From positions 1 to 46,689 of the forward strand of contig CAMBRC010000026.1 in NCBI GenBank assembly GCA_945869965.1: 46,689 nucleotides of DNA, in the 5' to 3' direction. Shown here piece after piece: positions 1 to 8,062 of this stretch (the stretch's first letter is position 1; each line of letters starts with the position of its first letter). The stretch comes from Asaia bogorensis. Its GTDB lineage: Bacteria > Pseudomonadota > Alphaproteobacteria > Acetobacterales > Acetobacteraceae. Made by a program: the position numbers and the translations under genes. The notes beneath the pieces are model-generated. The model had not been told where the DNA came from and did no database searches. It saw nothing but the letters and a program-made list of their open reading frames with translations.

Positions 1-59
1 TCCACCGATGGTGGCATCAGAAAGCCGGTATCGCGGTCAATCAGGCGGAAATTGCCCAT
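1..59 (-). CDS. Transposase, N-terminal fragment (IS1182-like), runs off left edge
   Basis: An ATG at 59-57 on the minus strand opens a frame reading MGNFRLIDRDTGFLMPPSV before the window ends. I recognise this as the usual opening of one branch of IS1182-family transposases, which continue with a segment about the protein being a DDE recombinase. Only 19 codons are visible, so no catalytic residue can be checked and I cannot say whether the gene is intact. The family call rests on memory of similar N termini and should be treated as probable, not certain. Confidence 0.55.
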   Translation of the reverse strand, partial: MGNFRLIDRDTGFLMPPSV

Positions 60-149
60 CCAGCAGATATCCAAACAGCAAAAACGGCGAAGCGATGCAA
101 CAATTCTACCGACTGCTTCCGCGTCGCGTTAAGTCCGACAGGCTGCTAG
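1..149 (-). mobile_element. Insertion sequence end (IS1182-like), truncated by window edge
   Basis: This is the 5' end of an insertion sequence whose body lies left of the window. The minus strand opens a transposase frame at position 59 (next entry). The about 90 bases between that start and the motif CTAG at 146-149 have the layout of an IS end: the stretch GTTAAGTCCGACAGGCTGC at 128-146 looks like a terminal inverted repeat. The exact outer boundary is inferred, because the other end and the target-site duplication are not in view. The element sits about 100 bases upstream of the symporter operon, so it may have replaced or altered that operon's promoter. Confidence 0.6.
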
Positions 150-248
150 GGTGAAAACAAGTTAAGTGTCTGATGCCCGGGCGTTATGCTGCGCGGCGAA
201 GGCACGACCCCGAAACTGGGGCAACAAAGAGTCTGGGGGAGGTTGAGG

Positions 249-560
249 ATGCCGCTTGTCGAGGAAGAGGAAGGTAGGGCACTGGGGTCGACCCAGGCGG
301 CCGCGGTCGATCCTGCAACCGCGCAGGCGCACTGGAAGAAGACGTCCCGCCTCATGTGGATCGTGCTGGGAATCTGGTTCTTCTTCAGCTTCGTCATCCA
401 CTTCATCGCCCCGACGATCAACCCGATCCACGTGCTGGGCTTCCCGCTGGGCTTCTATTTCGCCGCCCAGGGCAGCCTGATTGCCTTCGTCGTCGCCCTC
501 TTCTGGTTCGGCAAGCGCCAGAACGAGATCGACGAAGAATTCGGCGTGCAGGAGGACTGA
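249..560 (+). CDS. DUF4212 small subunit of a sodium:solute symporter
   Basis: A 103-residue membrane protein of the DUF4212 family, known as the small partner of sodium:solute symporters of the VC_2705 type. After a polar N terminus it carries the typical HWKKTSRLM lead-in, a first membrane segment (about residues 35-57) and a second (about 65-88), then a charged tail ending EIDEEFGVQED. An upstream in-frame start at 186 exists, but the ATG at 249 has a good GGAGG at 238-242 six bases away, so I chose it. The stop is four bases before the symporter ATG, which indicates co-translation. The role as symporter accessory subunit is family knowledge; the substrate is not determinable here. Confidence 0.88.
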   Translation: MPLVEEEEGRALGSTQAAAVDPATAQAHWKKTSRLMWIVLGIWFFFSFVIHFIAPTINPIHVLGFPLGFYFAAQGSLIAFVVALFWFGKRQNEIDEEFGVQED

Positions 561-564
561 CCCC

Positions 565-2616
565 ATGGCCCAGTCAAACGGAGACAAGGACCCCTTCATC
601 GGGTCACTTGGCAAGATCTACGCCGGCTACACTGGTGGCTTCATTGTCTTCGTGATCGCGATCGCGATCCTCGAGCAGATGGGCGTGCCGGACCGTATCC
701 TCGGCTACCTCTTCGTGTTCCTGACGATCGGCGTGTATGCCTATATCGGCATCATCAGCCGCACGGCGGTGGTATCCGAATATTACGTCGCCGGCAGGCG
801 CGTGCCCGCGCTCTACAACGGCATGGCCACGGGCTCGGACTGGATGTCGGCGGCCTCCTTCATCGGCATGGCGGGCTCGCTCTATGCGCTCGGCTATGGC
901 GGCCTCGCCTTCATCCTGGGCTGGACCGGCGGCTACATGCTGGTGGCCATCCTGCTGGCGCCTTACCTGCGCAAGTTCGGCCAGTACACGGTCCCCGACT
1001 TCCTCGGCGCCCGCTACGGCGGCAACCTGGCGCGCTCCCTCGGCGTCGTGGTCCTGGTCACCGCGTCCTTCGTGTACGTCGTGGCGCAGCTCGTGGGCGT
1101 CGGCATCATCACCCAGCGCTTCCTCGACGTGTCCTTCACGGTCGCGGTGTTCCTGGGGCTGGCCGGCATCCTGGTCTGCTCGATGCTCGGCGGCATGCGC
1201 GCCGTCACCTGGACCCAGGTGGCGCAGTACATCATCTTGATCATCGCCTACCTGCTCCCCGCGATCCTGATGTCGGTGAAGGTCACCGGCGTGCCTGTGC
1301 CGCAGCTGATGTACGGCTTCGCGCTGGAGCGGATCGAGATACTGGAGCAAGGCTTCCGCGCCGCAGGCATGATACCTCCGCCCGGCGTCACCGGCTGGCA
1401 CACCGCGCCCTTCATCGGCGCCAACGGCCAGTTCAGCATGAGCGCCATGGTGAACTTCTTCGCCCTGGTGTTCTGCCTCATGGTCGGCACCGCCGCCCTG
1501 CCGCACATCCTGATGCGCTACTTCACCACCCCGTCGGTGCGCGAGGCGCGGCAGAGCGTGGCGTGGTCGCTGTTCTTCATCTTCCTGCTCTACTTCACCG
1601 CGCCCGCCTATGCCGCCTTCGGCAAGCTGGAAATCTACCAGACCGTGATCGGCCAACCGATCTCGGCCCTGCCCGCCTGGATCAAGAACTGGCAGCTGAT
1701 GTCGCCCTACGGCGTCAACTGGATCAACATCGTGGACGTCAACCGCGATGGCATCCTCCAGTGGGGCGAGTTCCGCATCCATCCCGACGTGGTCGTGCTG
1801 GCAACGCCGGAAATCGCGGGCCTACCCTATGTGATCGCCGGCCTGGTGGCCGCGGGCGGCCTCGCTGCCGCGCTCTCCACCGCCGACGGCCTGCTGCTCG
1901 CGCTGGCCAACGCGCTCAGCCACGACGTCTACTACAAGATGATCGACCGCAACGCGCCGACCGCCAAGCGCCTGGTCATCTCGCGCGGGCTGCTTGTGGT
2001 CGTGGCGCTGCTGGCGGCCTGGGCTGCGGGCAGCATGGGGGCGGACATCCTGTTCCTTGTCGCCTGGGCCTTCTCCATCGCCGCGGCGGGCCTGTTCGCC
2101 GCCCTGGTGATGGGTGTCTGGTACAAGAAGACCACGAACACCGCCGCCTGCTGGGGCATGGTCGTGGGCTATGTCGTGACCTTCGGCTACCTGATGTGGA
2201 CCGAGTTCTCGGGCCTCGCCTTCATGGAGCTGTTCGGGACCAAGGAGGCAATCCTGGCTGCCGCACGGCAGACCGCGAACGCCGCCACCGCCACGGCGGA
2301 GGTGAAGGCCTATGCCGCAGCACTGGTGGCCAACGCCGCGACCGTCAAGGACGGGGCGATGTCCTGGATCGGCAACCTCTGGGGCACACAGCTCGCCACC
2401 GACAGCGTCGTGCTGCGCGGGCGCGTGGTGGGCCGCCTCTGGAGCATCAACAACATCTCTGGCGGCATCCTCGGTGTTCCGCTGTCCTTCCTGACCATCT
2501 GGCTGGTCTCCAAGTTCACCACGCCCCCCAGCCAGGCGATGCAGGACTTCATCGACGACATCCGCATCCCCAGGGGTGGCGTGCGGCTGGCGGACAGTCG
2601 CGATCGTTTGGAGTAA
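565..2616 (+). CDS. Sodium:solute symporter (VC_2705-type, SSF superfamily)
   Basis: A 683-residue inner-membrane transporter of the sodium:solute symporter superfamily, probably importing a small organic acid such as acetate or a related monocarboxylate. The start at 565 has GGAGG at 551-555 inside the end of the DUF4212 gene. Many hydrophobic segments alternate with short loops. SSF hallmarks include ATGSDWMSAASFIGMAGSLY (about residue 90) and AGGLAAALSTADGLLLALAN (about residues 430-450). Residues 391-402 form an EF-hand-like loop, DVNRDGILQWGE, between membrane segments. The pairing with DUF4212 fits the VC_2705 subfamily rather than ActP proper. It ends in a stretch followed by a strong terminator. 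Confidence 0.92.
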   Translation: MAQSNGDKDPFIGSLGKIYAGYTGGFIVFVIAIAILEQMGVPDRILGYLFVFLTIGVYAYIGIISRTAVVSEYYVAGRRVPALYNGMATGSDWMSAASFIGMAGSLYALGYGGLAFILGWTGGYMLVAILLAPYLRKFGQYTVPDFLGARYGGNLARSLGVVVLVTASFVYVVAQLVGVGIITQRFLDVSFTVAVFLGLAGILVCSMLGGMRAVTWTQVAQYIILIIAYLLPAILMSVKVTGVPVPQLMYGFALERIEILEQGFRAAGMIPPPGVTGWHTAPFIGANGQFSMSAMVNFFALVFCLMVGTAALPHILMRYFTTPSVREARQSVAWSLFFIFLLYFTAPAYAAFGKLEIYQTVIGQPISALPAWIKNWQLMSPYGVNWINIVDVNRDGILQWGEFRIHPDVVVLATPEIAGLPYVIAGLVAAGGLAAALSTADGLLLALANALSHDVYYKMIDRNAPTAKRLVISRGLLVVVALLAAWAAGSMGADILFLVAWAFSIAAAGLFAALVMGVWYKKTTNTAACWGMVVGYVVTFGYLMWTEFSGLAFMELFGTKEAILAAARQTANAATATAEVKAYAAALVANAATVKDGAMSWIGNLWGTQLATDSVVLRGRVVGRLWSINNISGGILGVPLSFLTIWLVSKFTTPPSQAMQDFIDDIRIPRGGVRLADSRDRLE

Positions 2617-2667
2617 CTGGTTCCCGCCGCGCGGCGGAACGGAGCAACCCCAAAACGGAGCAACCCT

Positions 2668-2703
2668 GGGGCGGTCACGGCAACGTGGCCGCCCCTGTCT
2701 TTT
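2668..2703 (+). terminator. Rho-independent terminator after the symporter operon
   Basis: A 12-base-pair stem (GGGGCGGTCACG with CGTGGCCGCCCC, one G-U pair) closes a GCAA tetraloop and is followed by TGTCTTTT. It lies 52 bases after the symporter stop codon. Just upstream, the segment ACGGAGCAACCC is repeated twice in tandem (about 2639-2666), with no evident function. Confidence 0.8.
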
Positions 2704-2753
2704 GGCGCAGGCTTCCGTGCTAGGGAGGCTGTCTCGCTAGCGCGGTGGAGGCG

Positions 2754-3074
2754 ATGGAACAGGACTTCATCTTCGGGCACCTGCCCTTCTGGATCGTGAT
2801 GTATGTCCTGGCGCTCACCGCCTGGGCCACCCTCGGCCGCTTCATGATGCAGTTCATGGTCCCGCATGACAGCCGGAACTACATCTGGCGCGGCTTCCGG
2901 CTGCTCACGGACTGGGCCGTCTGGTGCGCACGCCGCATGATCCCGGCTTATGTCGACGGGCGCTACTTGCCACTGGTCGCGGCCTGCTGGCTGTTCGGCA
3001 TCCGGCTGGTCCTCGGCGTGCTCCTCGTCAGCGCCGGGCTGGCGCCGCGCATCACGCCGCCGGGCGGGGGCTGA
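2754..3074 (+). CDS. Small membrane protein, weakly YggT-like
   Basis: A protein of 106 residues with a hydrophobic segment at about 9-30, a basic central region (RGFRLLTDWAVWCARRMIP) and a second membrane segment at about 77-97. The arrangement of an 'RF...N...R...LTD...RR.IP' pattern between two hydrophobic stretches resembles YggT-family proteins, but I do not see enough to assign it. A GTG at 2745 is an alternative start; the ATG at 2754 has GGAGG only two bases away, so the start is uncertain. It follows the terminator behind the symporter and precedes another small membrane protein by five bases, suggesting those two are co-transcribed. Confidence 0.65.
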   Translation: MEQDFIFGHLPFWIVMYVLALTAWATLGRFMMQFMVPHDSRNYIWRGFRLLTDWAVWCARRMIPAYVDGRYLPLVAACWLFGIRLVLGVLLVSAGLAPRITPPGGG

Positions 3075-3079
3075 ACGCC

Positions 3080-3370
3080 ATGTCGCCCCAGAACCTGTTC
3101 GTCGCGACCATGGCCTTGTGTCTGGTCAACGGGCTGGTCAGCCCCGCACTGCCGATCACGATGGCGCTGTGGCCGGTCTGGATGCCGGAGATGGTGCGCC
3201 CGAACAACGAGATCGTCTTCTACGGCGCCAGCCTCCTCGTCGCCACCGGAACCCTGCTTCTCTCCGCCGTCCCGGCGGCGATCGTGGAGCGGTTCGGCAC
3301 GTCGCAGGCCACCGCGAACGGCGTCTGGCTCGGCGGCGCCGCCGCGCTGCTGCTGCTCGGGCTCCGCTGA
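3080..3370 (+). CDS. Small membrane protein of unknown function
   Basis: A 96-residue protein beginning MSPQNLFVATMALCLVNGLV. It has hydrophobic segments at about 5-36, 47-67 and 80-96, with a short polar stretch (RFGTSQATANG) before the last one. No recognised domain. The ATG is five bases after the stop of the preceding small membrane gene, and both are short, so they probably form one transcript and may interact. Whether they assist the upstream symporter is speculation based only on position. Confidence 0.65.
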   Translation: MSPQNLFVATMALCLVNGLVSPALPITMALWPVWMPEMVRPNNEIVFYGASLLVATGTLLLSAVPAAIVERFGTSQATANGVWLGGAAALLLLGLR

Positions 3371-3525
3371 GGGCGGGCGCAGCCCCTAGAGATGGCGCGG
3401 CCGGAGATGACAAAGCTTTCATCCGCTGCCGCAGCCGCGCCGCGATTGCGCCGCACCGCCGACACCGCCGCGCGGTCAACTCCTCACTGCCAGGCAATCC
3501 AGCCGGCAAACGGAGAATTCCCCAG

Positions 3526-3828
3526 ATGCGCAGCATCCTCGCTTCCACCTTCGCCGCCCTGCTGACCGTCTCGGTGGCGCTGCCGGCGATGGCGCAGTCG
3601 GGTGCCACGGCCGCGGCCCCCACGTCCCCAGTGGCGGCGTCCCCAGTGGCGGCCCCGATTGCCAGCCCCACCGTCGCCAAGCCCGCCTCGGCCGACGCCA
3701 CCAAGATGGTCAAGCCCGCCACCACCCCGTCCACCGGCGCCGCCGCGATGCACAAGCGTCCCACCGGCACGCCCGCCGCCGGCGCCGCCCCGGCGACCCC
3801 GGCCGCGCCGGTCGTCAAGTCCAACTGA
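3526..3828 (+). CDS. Secreted Ala/Pro/Thr-rich low-complexity protein
   Basis: A 100-residue protein with a clear Sec signal peptide (MRSILASTFAALLTVSVALP) and a probable cleavage after AMA at about residue 23. The mature part is almost entirely Ala, Pro, Thr, Val, Ser and Lys, with short echoes such as SPVAASPVAAP and no cysteine. It is probably a disordered periplasmic or cell-envelope protein; similar short proteins are common in acetic-acid-type bacteria and lack known function. The ATG at 3526 is preceded by CGGAGAA at 3511-3517. A strong hairpin follows its stop by about 50 bases. Confidence 0.7.
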   Translation: MRSILASTFAALLTVSVALPAMAQSGATAAAPTSPVAASPVAAPIASPTVAKPASADATKMVKPATTPSTGAAAMHKRPTGTPAAGAAPATPAAPVVKSN

Positions 3829-3880
3829 ACCAACCGGCCCGGCCTGCTTGTGATGTGGCGGAGCCGATGAAGTGCTGAGA

Positions 3881-3912
3881 GCGGGGACCGGGCACATGCC
3901 CGGTCCCCGCTT
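3881..3912 (+). terminator. Perfect 13-bp hairpin, likely terminator
   Basis: The arms GCGGGGACCGGGC (3881-3893) and GCCCGGTCCCCGC (3898-3910) are perfect complements around an ACAT loop. Only two T residues follow, so as an intrinsic terminator it would depend on stem strength. It lies between the secreted protein and the MarR gene. Confidence 0.65.
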
Positions 3913-3982
3913 CCGTCTGCCCCAATCGTTTGCACGCGAACGACCCACCGCCTATACCCGCCCCACTCCCCCTTGGCCGGAG

Positions 3983-4486
3983 ATGAGTGTGGCGCGTGCG
4001 CAGACAACCCGGACCGTGGCGGACCCGCCGCCGCGCGAGGACTTCGCCATCGCCCGGCTCGATGGCTACACGGTCGAATCCCAGGTCGGCTTCCTGCTGC
4101 GCCGCGCCCACCAGCGTCAGACGGCGATCTGGCAGGCCTGCATGGCCGAAGGCGTCGGCGAAAAGGAACTCACGCCCCGCCAGTTCTCCGCCCTGGTAAA
4201 AGTCGTCACCCACGGCCGCGTCACCCAGAACCAGCTCGGCCGCATGGCCGCCATGGACCCCGCCACCATCCAGGGCGTGGTCCGCCGCCTGTCCGCGCGC
4301 GGCCTGATTGCACGTGCATTCGACCCGATGGACCGCCGCACCGCCGTCCTCACCCCCACCGAATCCGGCATCGACCTGGCCCGCCGCGGCGTTGCCCATG
4401 CCCGCCGCGCCTCGGCCGAAACCCTCGCCCCGCTCGACCCCGCCGAGCGTCAGGCGTTGCTCGCCCTACTCGCCAGGATGACCTGA
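3983..4486 (+). CDS. MarR-family transcriptional regulator
   Basis: A 167-residue winged-helix repressor. After a flexible N terminus come a helical dimerisation segment (about 30-60), the helix-turn-helix (about 80-105; RVTQNQLGRMAAMDPATIQG, then VVRRLSARGLIAR) and the wing with the conserved D-x-R-R motif in FDPMDRRTAVLTPTESG (about 112-128). These are standard MarR features. Its stop lies three bases before the start of the large flavoprotein, so the two are co-expressed and the regulator most likely controls that enzyme in response to its substrate or a related aromatic or redox ligand. The ligand cannot be inferred. The start at 3983 has only a closely spaced GGAG. Confidence 0.85.
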   Translation: MSVARAQTTRTVADPPPREDFAIARLDGYTVESQVGFLLRRAHQRQTAIWQACMAEGVGEKELTPRQFSALVKVVTHGRVTQNQLGRMAAMDPATIQGVVRRLSARGLIARAFDPMDRRTAVLTPTESGIDLARRGVAHARRASAETLAPLDPAERQALLALLARMT

Positions 4487-4489
4487 CCC

Positions 4490-7400
4490 ATGCTCGGATT
4501 CGGTTTCGATTTTCCAGCCCTTGCCACCCGCGATGGCCTGGTGGCACTGGACCGGCTGTTTCTCGATCGCCTGGCGGCGCAGTCCGCCCTGCAACAGCGC
4601 CTGCTCGCCGCCCGCGCGGCCCCCGACGAACTCGACGCCAAGGCCGAGGGCGAACTGGTCGTCGCCCTGGGCGAACCGCTGGACGATTTCATCGCTGAAC
4701 TCTTCGCCATCCAGCCGCAGCTCGACGCCATCACCGCCACCACCGCCGGGCTCGATCCCGTGCACACCTGCAAACGCCTGTTCGTGCAGCGCAAGGCGCT
4801 CAAGACCTATCCTGATCCCGCCGGCTTCGACGGCCCGGCCCTGCGCGTCGCCCTTGAGGCCCGCATGGCCGAGCCCCTGACCGAACCCGCCTTCGCCCGC
4901 CACGTCGCCGGCTGGGAAGCTGACCCCGACGCGCTGGACGAGGCGATGCGCTACGCCGCCTGGGCCACCCTCACCCAAGCCGGCCGCGCCGCGCACCGCG
5001 GCGGCACGTTGTTTCGCACCCCCGCGCGCATCGATCCGCAAAACCTCGTCCCGGTCGAAACCATCGAGCGCGACGGCGTCACCATGCTGCGCCTGCCCGA
5101 GCACGACTGGCGGCCACGCGACGGCTTCGCGCTGACCGACCCCGGCATGAACACCCAACAGGCGTTGGACCAGGCCAACTACTGCATCTGGTGCCACACC
5201 CAGGGCAAGGACTCCTGCAGCAAGGGCCTGCGGGATCGTAAAACGCAAAGCCAAAGCGGGGGCACCTTCCAGAAATCCCCCTTCGGCGTCACCCTCGCCG
5301 GCTGCCCGCTGGACGAAAAAATCAGCGAGATGCACACCCTGCGCGCCCAGGGTCACCTTTTGGGCGCCTTCGCCACCATCGCCGTCGACAACCCGATGAT
5401 GGCCGCCACCGGCCACCGCATCTGCAACGACTGCATGAAGGCCTGCATCTTCCAGAAACAGGAGCCGGTCGATATCCCGCAAGCGGAAACCCACATCCTG
5501 CGCGATGTCCTCGCGCTGCCCTGGGGCTTCGAGATCTATTCCCTGCTGACCCGCTGGAACCCGCTCAACATCCGCCGCCCGCTGCCCGCAAGCGACAGCG
5601 GCCGCAAGGTGCTGGTGGTCGGCCTCGGCCCCGCCGGCTTCACCCTAGCGCACCACCTGATGAATGACGGCCACACCATCGTCGCCATCGACGGCCTGAA
5701 GATCGAACCGCTCGGCTTCGATCCGAACACCCCAATCCGCGACATTGAAGAAAAATTCGAGAACCTCGATGACCGCATCCTCGCCGGCTTCGGCGGCGTG
5801 GCGGAATACGGCATCACCGTCCGCTGGAACAAGAACTACCTGAAACTTGTCCGCCTGCTGCTGGAACGCCGCACCCAATTCGCCCTGTTCGGTGGCATCC
5901 GCTTCGGCGGCGGCGCCACGCTGTCGATCGACGACGCCTGGGCTCTGGGCTTCGACCACATCGCGCTCTGCATGGGTGCCGGAAAACCCACCGTCATCGA
6001 CATGCCCGGCAACCTCGCCCGCGGCGTGCGCCAGGCCAGCGACTTCCTGATGGCGCTCCAGCTCACCGGTGCGGCCAAGAAGTCCTCGGTCGCCAACTTG
6101 CAGATCCGCATGCCCATCGTGGTCATCGGAGGCGGCCTCACCGCCATCGACACCGCCACCGAAAGCCTCGCCTACTACGTCCGCCAAGTGGAAAAATTCG
6201 CCCTGCGCTACCGCACCCTGGTCGCCGAACGCGGCGAGGCCAACGTCCGTCGCGGCTGGACCGAGGAAGAATCGGAAATCGCCGCCGAATTCCTCGCCCA
6301 CGCCGCCGCTATCGCCGCCGAACGCGAAGCAGCCAGCCGCGCCGCCCGTCCCCCCCACTTCGCCCCGCTGCTGGAATCCTGGGGCGGCGCCACCGTGGCC
6401 TATCGCCGCAAACTGGTCGAAGCCCCGTCCTACACCCTGAACCACGAAGAAGTGGCCAAGGCGATGGAGGAGGGCGTCCGCTTCGCCGAGGGCCTGACCC
6501 CGCTCGCCGTGGAAACCGACCGCCACGGCCACGCCTCCGCCCTGCGCGTCAAACGAGCTGACGGCAGCGAAGCCACGCTCCCGGCCCGAGCCGTCATCGT
6601 CGCCGCCGGCACGCAGCCCAACACCGTGCTCGCCCGCGAAGACGGCCGCATCAAGCTCGATGGCCGTTACTTCGAAGCCATCGATCCCAGCGGCGCAAAA
6701 GTCGAACCCCAGCGCGCGCTGTCCAAACCCGACCGGGCAGACGTCCTGATGCACAAGGACGGCGAGCGCTTCATCTCCTTCTTCGGCGACTTACACCCCA
6801 GCTTCTTCGGCAACGTGGTCAAGGCCATGGGCGGCGCCAAGCAAGGCTACCCCGTCGTCTCTACAATCCTCGCCGCCCACGCCCCCACCGCGATCACCGG
6901 CCCCGACCTGATCGCCAAATGCCGCGCCGACCTGACCGCCCGCGTCCACGCTGTCCATCGCCTCACGCCCACCATCGTCGAGGTCGTGCTTCACGCCCCC
7001 GCCGCCGCCCGCGCCTTCCGCCCCGGCCAGTTCTACCGCCTGCAGAATTTCGAACACCGCGCTCTGCGCCTGCAAGAACCCGGCATCGGCGAAACCGTCC
7101 TCGGCATGGAAGGCCTGGCCATGACCGGCGCCTGGACCGACCCGGACCAGGGCCTGGTCTCCATCATCGCGCTCGAAATGGGCGGCAGCTCCGACCTCTG
7201 CGCCGCCCTGCCGATCGGCGAGCCCGTCATCCTGATGGGCCCCACCGGCACCGCCACCGAGATCCACCCCAACACCACCGTCGCCCTGGTCGGCGGCGGC
7301 CTCGGCAACGCCGTGCTGTTCTCGATTGGCGCGGCGACCCGCCAGGCAGGCTCGAAGGTCATCTACTTCGCCGGCTACAAATCCCTGCGCGACCGCTACA

Positions 7401-7930
7401 ACGTCGAGAAAATCGAAGCCGCCGCCGACGTCATTGTCTGGTGCTGCGACGAAGCCCCCGGCTTCACCCCCACCCGCCCGCAGGACAAGACCTTCACCGG
7501 CAACATCGTCCAGGCGATGGCCGCCTACGCCAGCGGCCAACTCGGCCCGCAAGAGGTCCCGCTGTCGGACGCCGCCCACATGATCGTCATCGGCTCGGAC
7601 CGCATGATGGCCGCCGTCGGCGCTGCCCGCCACGGCGTGCTGAAACCCCATCTGCGCCCCGACCACACCGCCATCGGCTCGATCAACTCGCCGATGCAAT
7701 GCATGATGAAGGAGGTCTGCGCCCAGTGCCTCCAGCCGCATACCGATCCCGTCACCGGCGCCCGCAGCATCGTCTTCTCCTGCTTCAACCAGGACCAGGC
7801 ACTCGACCACGTCGACTTCCCCGCGCTCAACGAACGCCTGCGCCAGAACGGCCTGGCCGAAAAACTCACCGCCCAATGGATCGACCGCGCCTTGCGCAAG
7901 CTGCACGCGCGGCCGATGGCAGCTGAGTAA
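4490..7930 (+). CDS. Large fused Fe-S/FAD/NAD(P) oxidoreductase (GltD-like plus PyrK/FNR-like)
   Basis: An 1146-residue multidomain electron-transfer flavoprotein. Residues 1-220 are a helical region I do not recognise. Residues about 232-319 hold two cysteine groups (CIWCHTQGKDSC at 232-243 and CNDCMKAC at 312-319), resembling the Fe-S region of the small subunit of glutamate synthase. A dinucleotide-binding motif VLVVGLGPAGF follows near 370, and a second, VVIGGGLTAID, near 545. The last third resembles ferredoxin-reductase/PyrK proteins: FRPGQFYRLQN (about 845), a nucleotide motif LVGGGLGNAVL (about 930), and a C-terminal cysteine set at 1071, 1077, 1080 and 1098. It probably moves electrons from NAD(P)H through FAD and clusters to an unknown acceptor, in the cytoplasm. 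It is coupled to the MarR gene. Confidence 0.85.
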   Translation: MLGFGFDFPALATRDGLVALDRLFLDRLAAQSALQQRLLAARAAPDELDAKAEGELVVALGEPLDDFIAELFAIQPQLDAITATTAGLDPVHTCKRLFVQRKALKTYPDPAGFDGPALRVALEARMAEPLTEPAFARHVAGWEADPDALDEAMRYAAWATLTQAGRAAHRGGTLFRTPARIDPQNLVPVETIERDGVTMLRLPEHDWRPRDGFALTDPGMNTQQALDQANYCIWCHTQGKDSCSKGLRDRKTQSQSGGTFQKSPFGVTLAGCPLDEKISEMHTLRAQGHLLGAFATIAVDNPMMAATGHRICNDCMKACIFQKQEPVDIPQAETHILRDVLALPWGFEIYSLLTRWNPLNIRRPLPASDSGRKVLVVGLGPAGFTLAHHLMNDGHTIVAIDGLKIEPLGFDPNTPIRDIEEKFENLDDRILAGFGGVAEYGITVRWNKNYLKLVRLLLERRTQFALFGGIRFGGGATLSIDDAWALGFDHIALCMGAGKPTVIDMPGNLARGVRQASDFLMALQLTGAAKKSSVANLQIRMPIVVIGGGLTAIDTATESLAYYVRQVEKFALRYRTLVAERGEANVRRGWTEEESEIAAEFLAHAAAIAAEREAASRAARPPHFAPLLESWGGATVAYRRKLVEAPSYTLNHEEVAKAMEEGVRFAEGLTPLAVETDRHGHASALRVKRADGSEATLPARAVIVAAGTQPNTVLAREDGRIKLDGRYFEAIDPSGAKVEPQRALSKPDRADVLMHKDGERFISFFGDLHPSFFGNVVKAMGGAKQGYPVVSTILAAHAPTAITGPDLIAKCRADLTARVHAVHRLTPTIVEVVLHAPAAARAFRPGQFYRLQNFEHRALRLQEPGIGETVLGMEGLAMTGAWTDPDQGLVSIIALEMGGSSDLCAALPIGEPVILMGPTGTATEIHPNTTVALVGGGLGNAVLFSIGAATRQAGSKVIYFAGYKSLRDRYNVEKIEAAADVIVWCCDEAPGFTPTRPQDKTFTGNIVQAMAAYASGQLGPQEVPLSDAAHMIVIGSDRMMAAVGAARHGVLKPHLRPDHTAIGSINSPMQCMMKEVCAQCLQPHTDPVTGARSIVFSCFNQDQALDHVDFPALNERLRQNGLAEKLTAQWIDRALRKLHARPMAAE

Positions 7931-7938
7931 TGCAGAAG

Positions 7939-8037
7939 GCTGGGCTCTGCCCAGACCCGCCAGGGGGCCAAGCCCCCTGGACCCTTATCCATAAGGTCCA
8001 GGGGCTTGGCCCCTGGCGGGTCTGGGCAGAGCCCAGC
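7939..8037. repeat. GC-rich composite palindrome, near-perfect 49-base arms
   Basis: The left arm (7939-7987) and right arm (7991-8037) are reverse complements apart from single-base gaps, enclosing only a few bases. Each arm contains its own small hairpins: CTGGGCTCTGCCCAG and CAGGGGGCCAAGCCCCCTG. It lies between the flavoprotein stop and the glycosyltransferase start. A related, partly decayed copy is at 23091-23173 and a single-hairpin fragment at 44681-44695. It can act as a terminator for the upstream gene, but its size and recurrence point to a dispersed repeat family. Confidence 0.85.
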
Positions 8038-8062
8038 ATTCCTTCGGAACTGGCACAATGAC

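Noticed and set aside
604-1782. Long minus-strand open frame across the symporter gene
   Set aside because: It is the reverse-complement shadow of a real transporter gene; its product is His/Asp/Arg-rich without a domain, as expected for GC-rich antisense frames.
3602-3853. Proline/arginine-rich frame overlapping the secreted protein gene
   Set aside because: It is an alternative-frame shadow of the Ala/Pro-rich gene and has no start signal.
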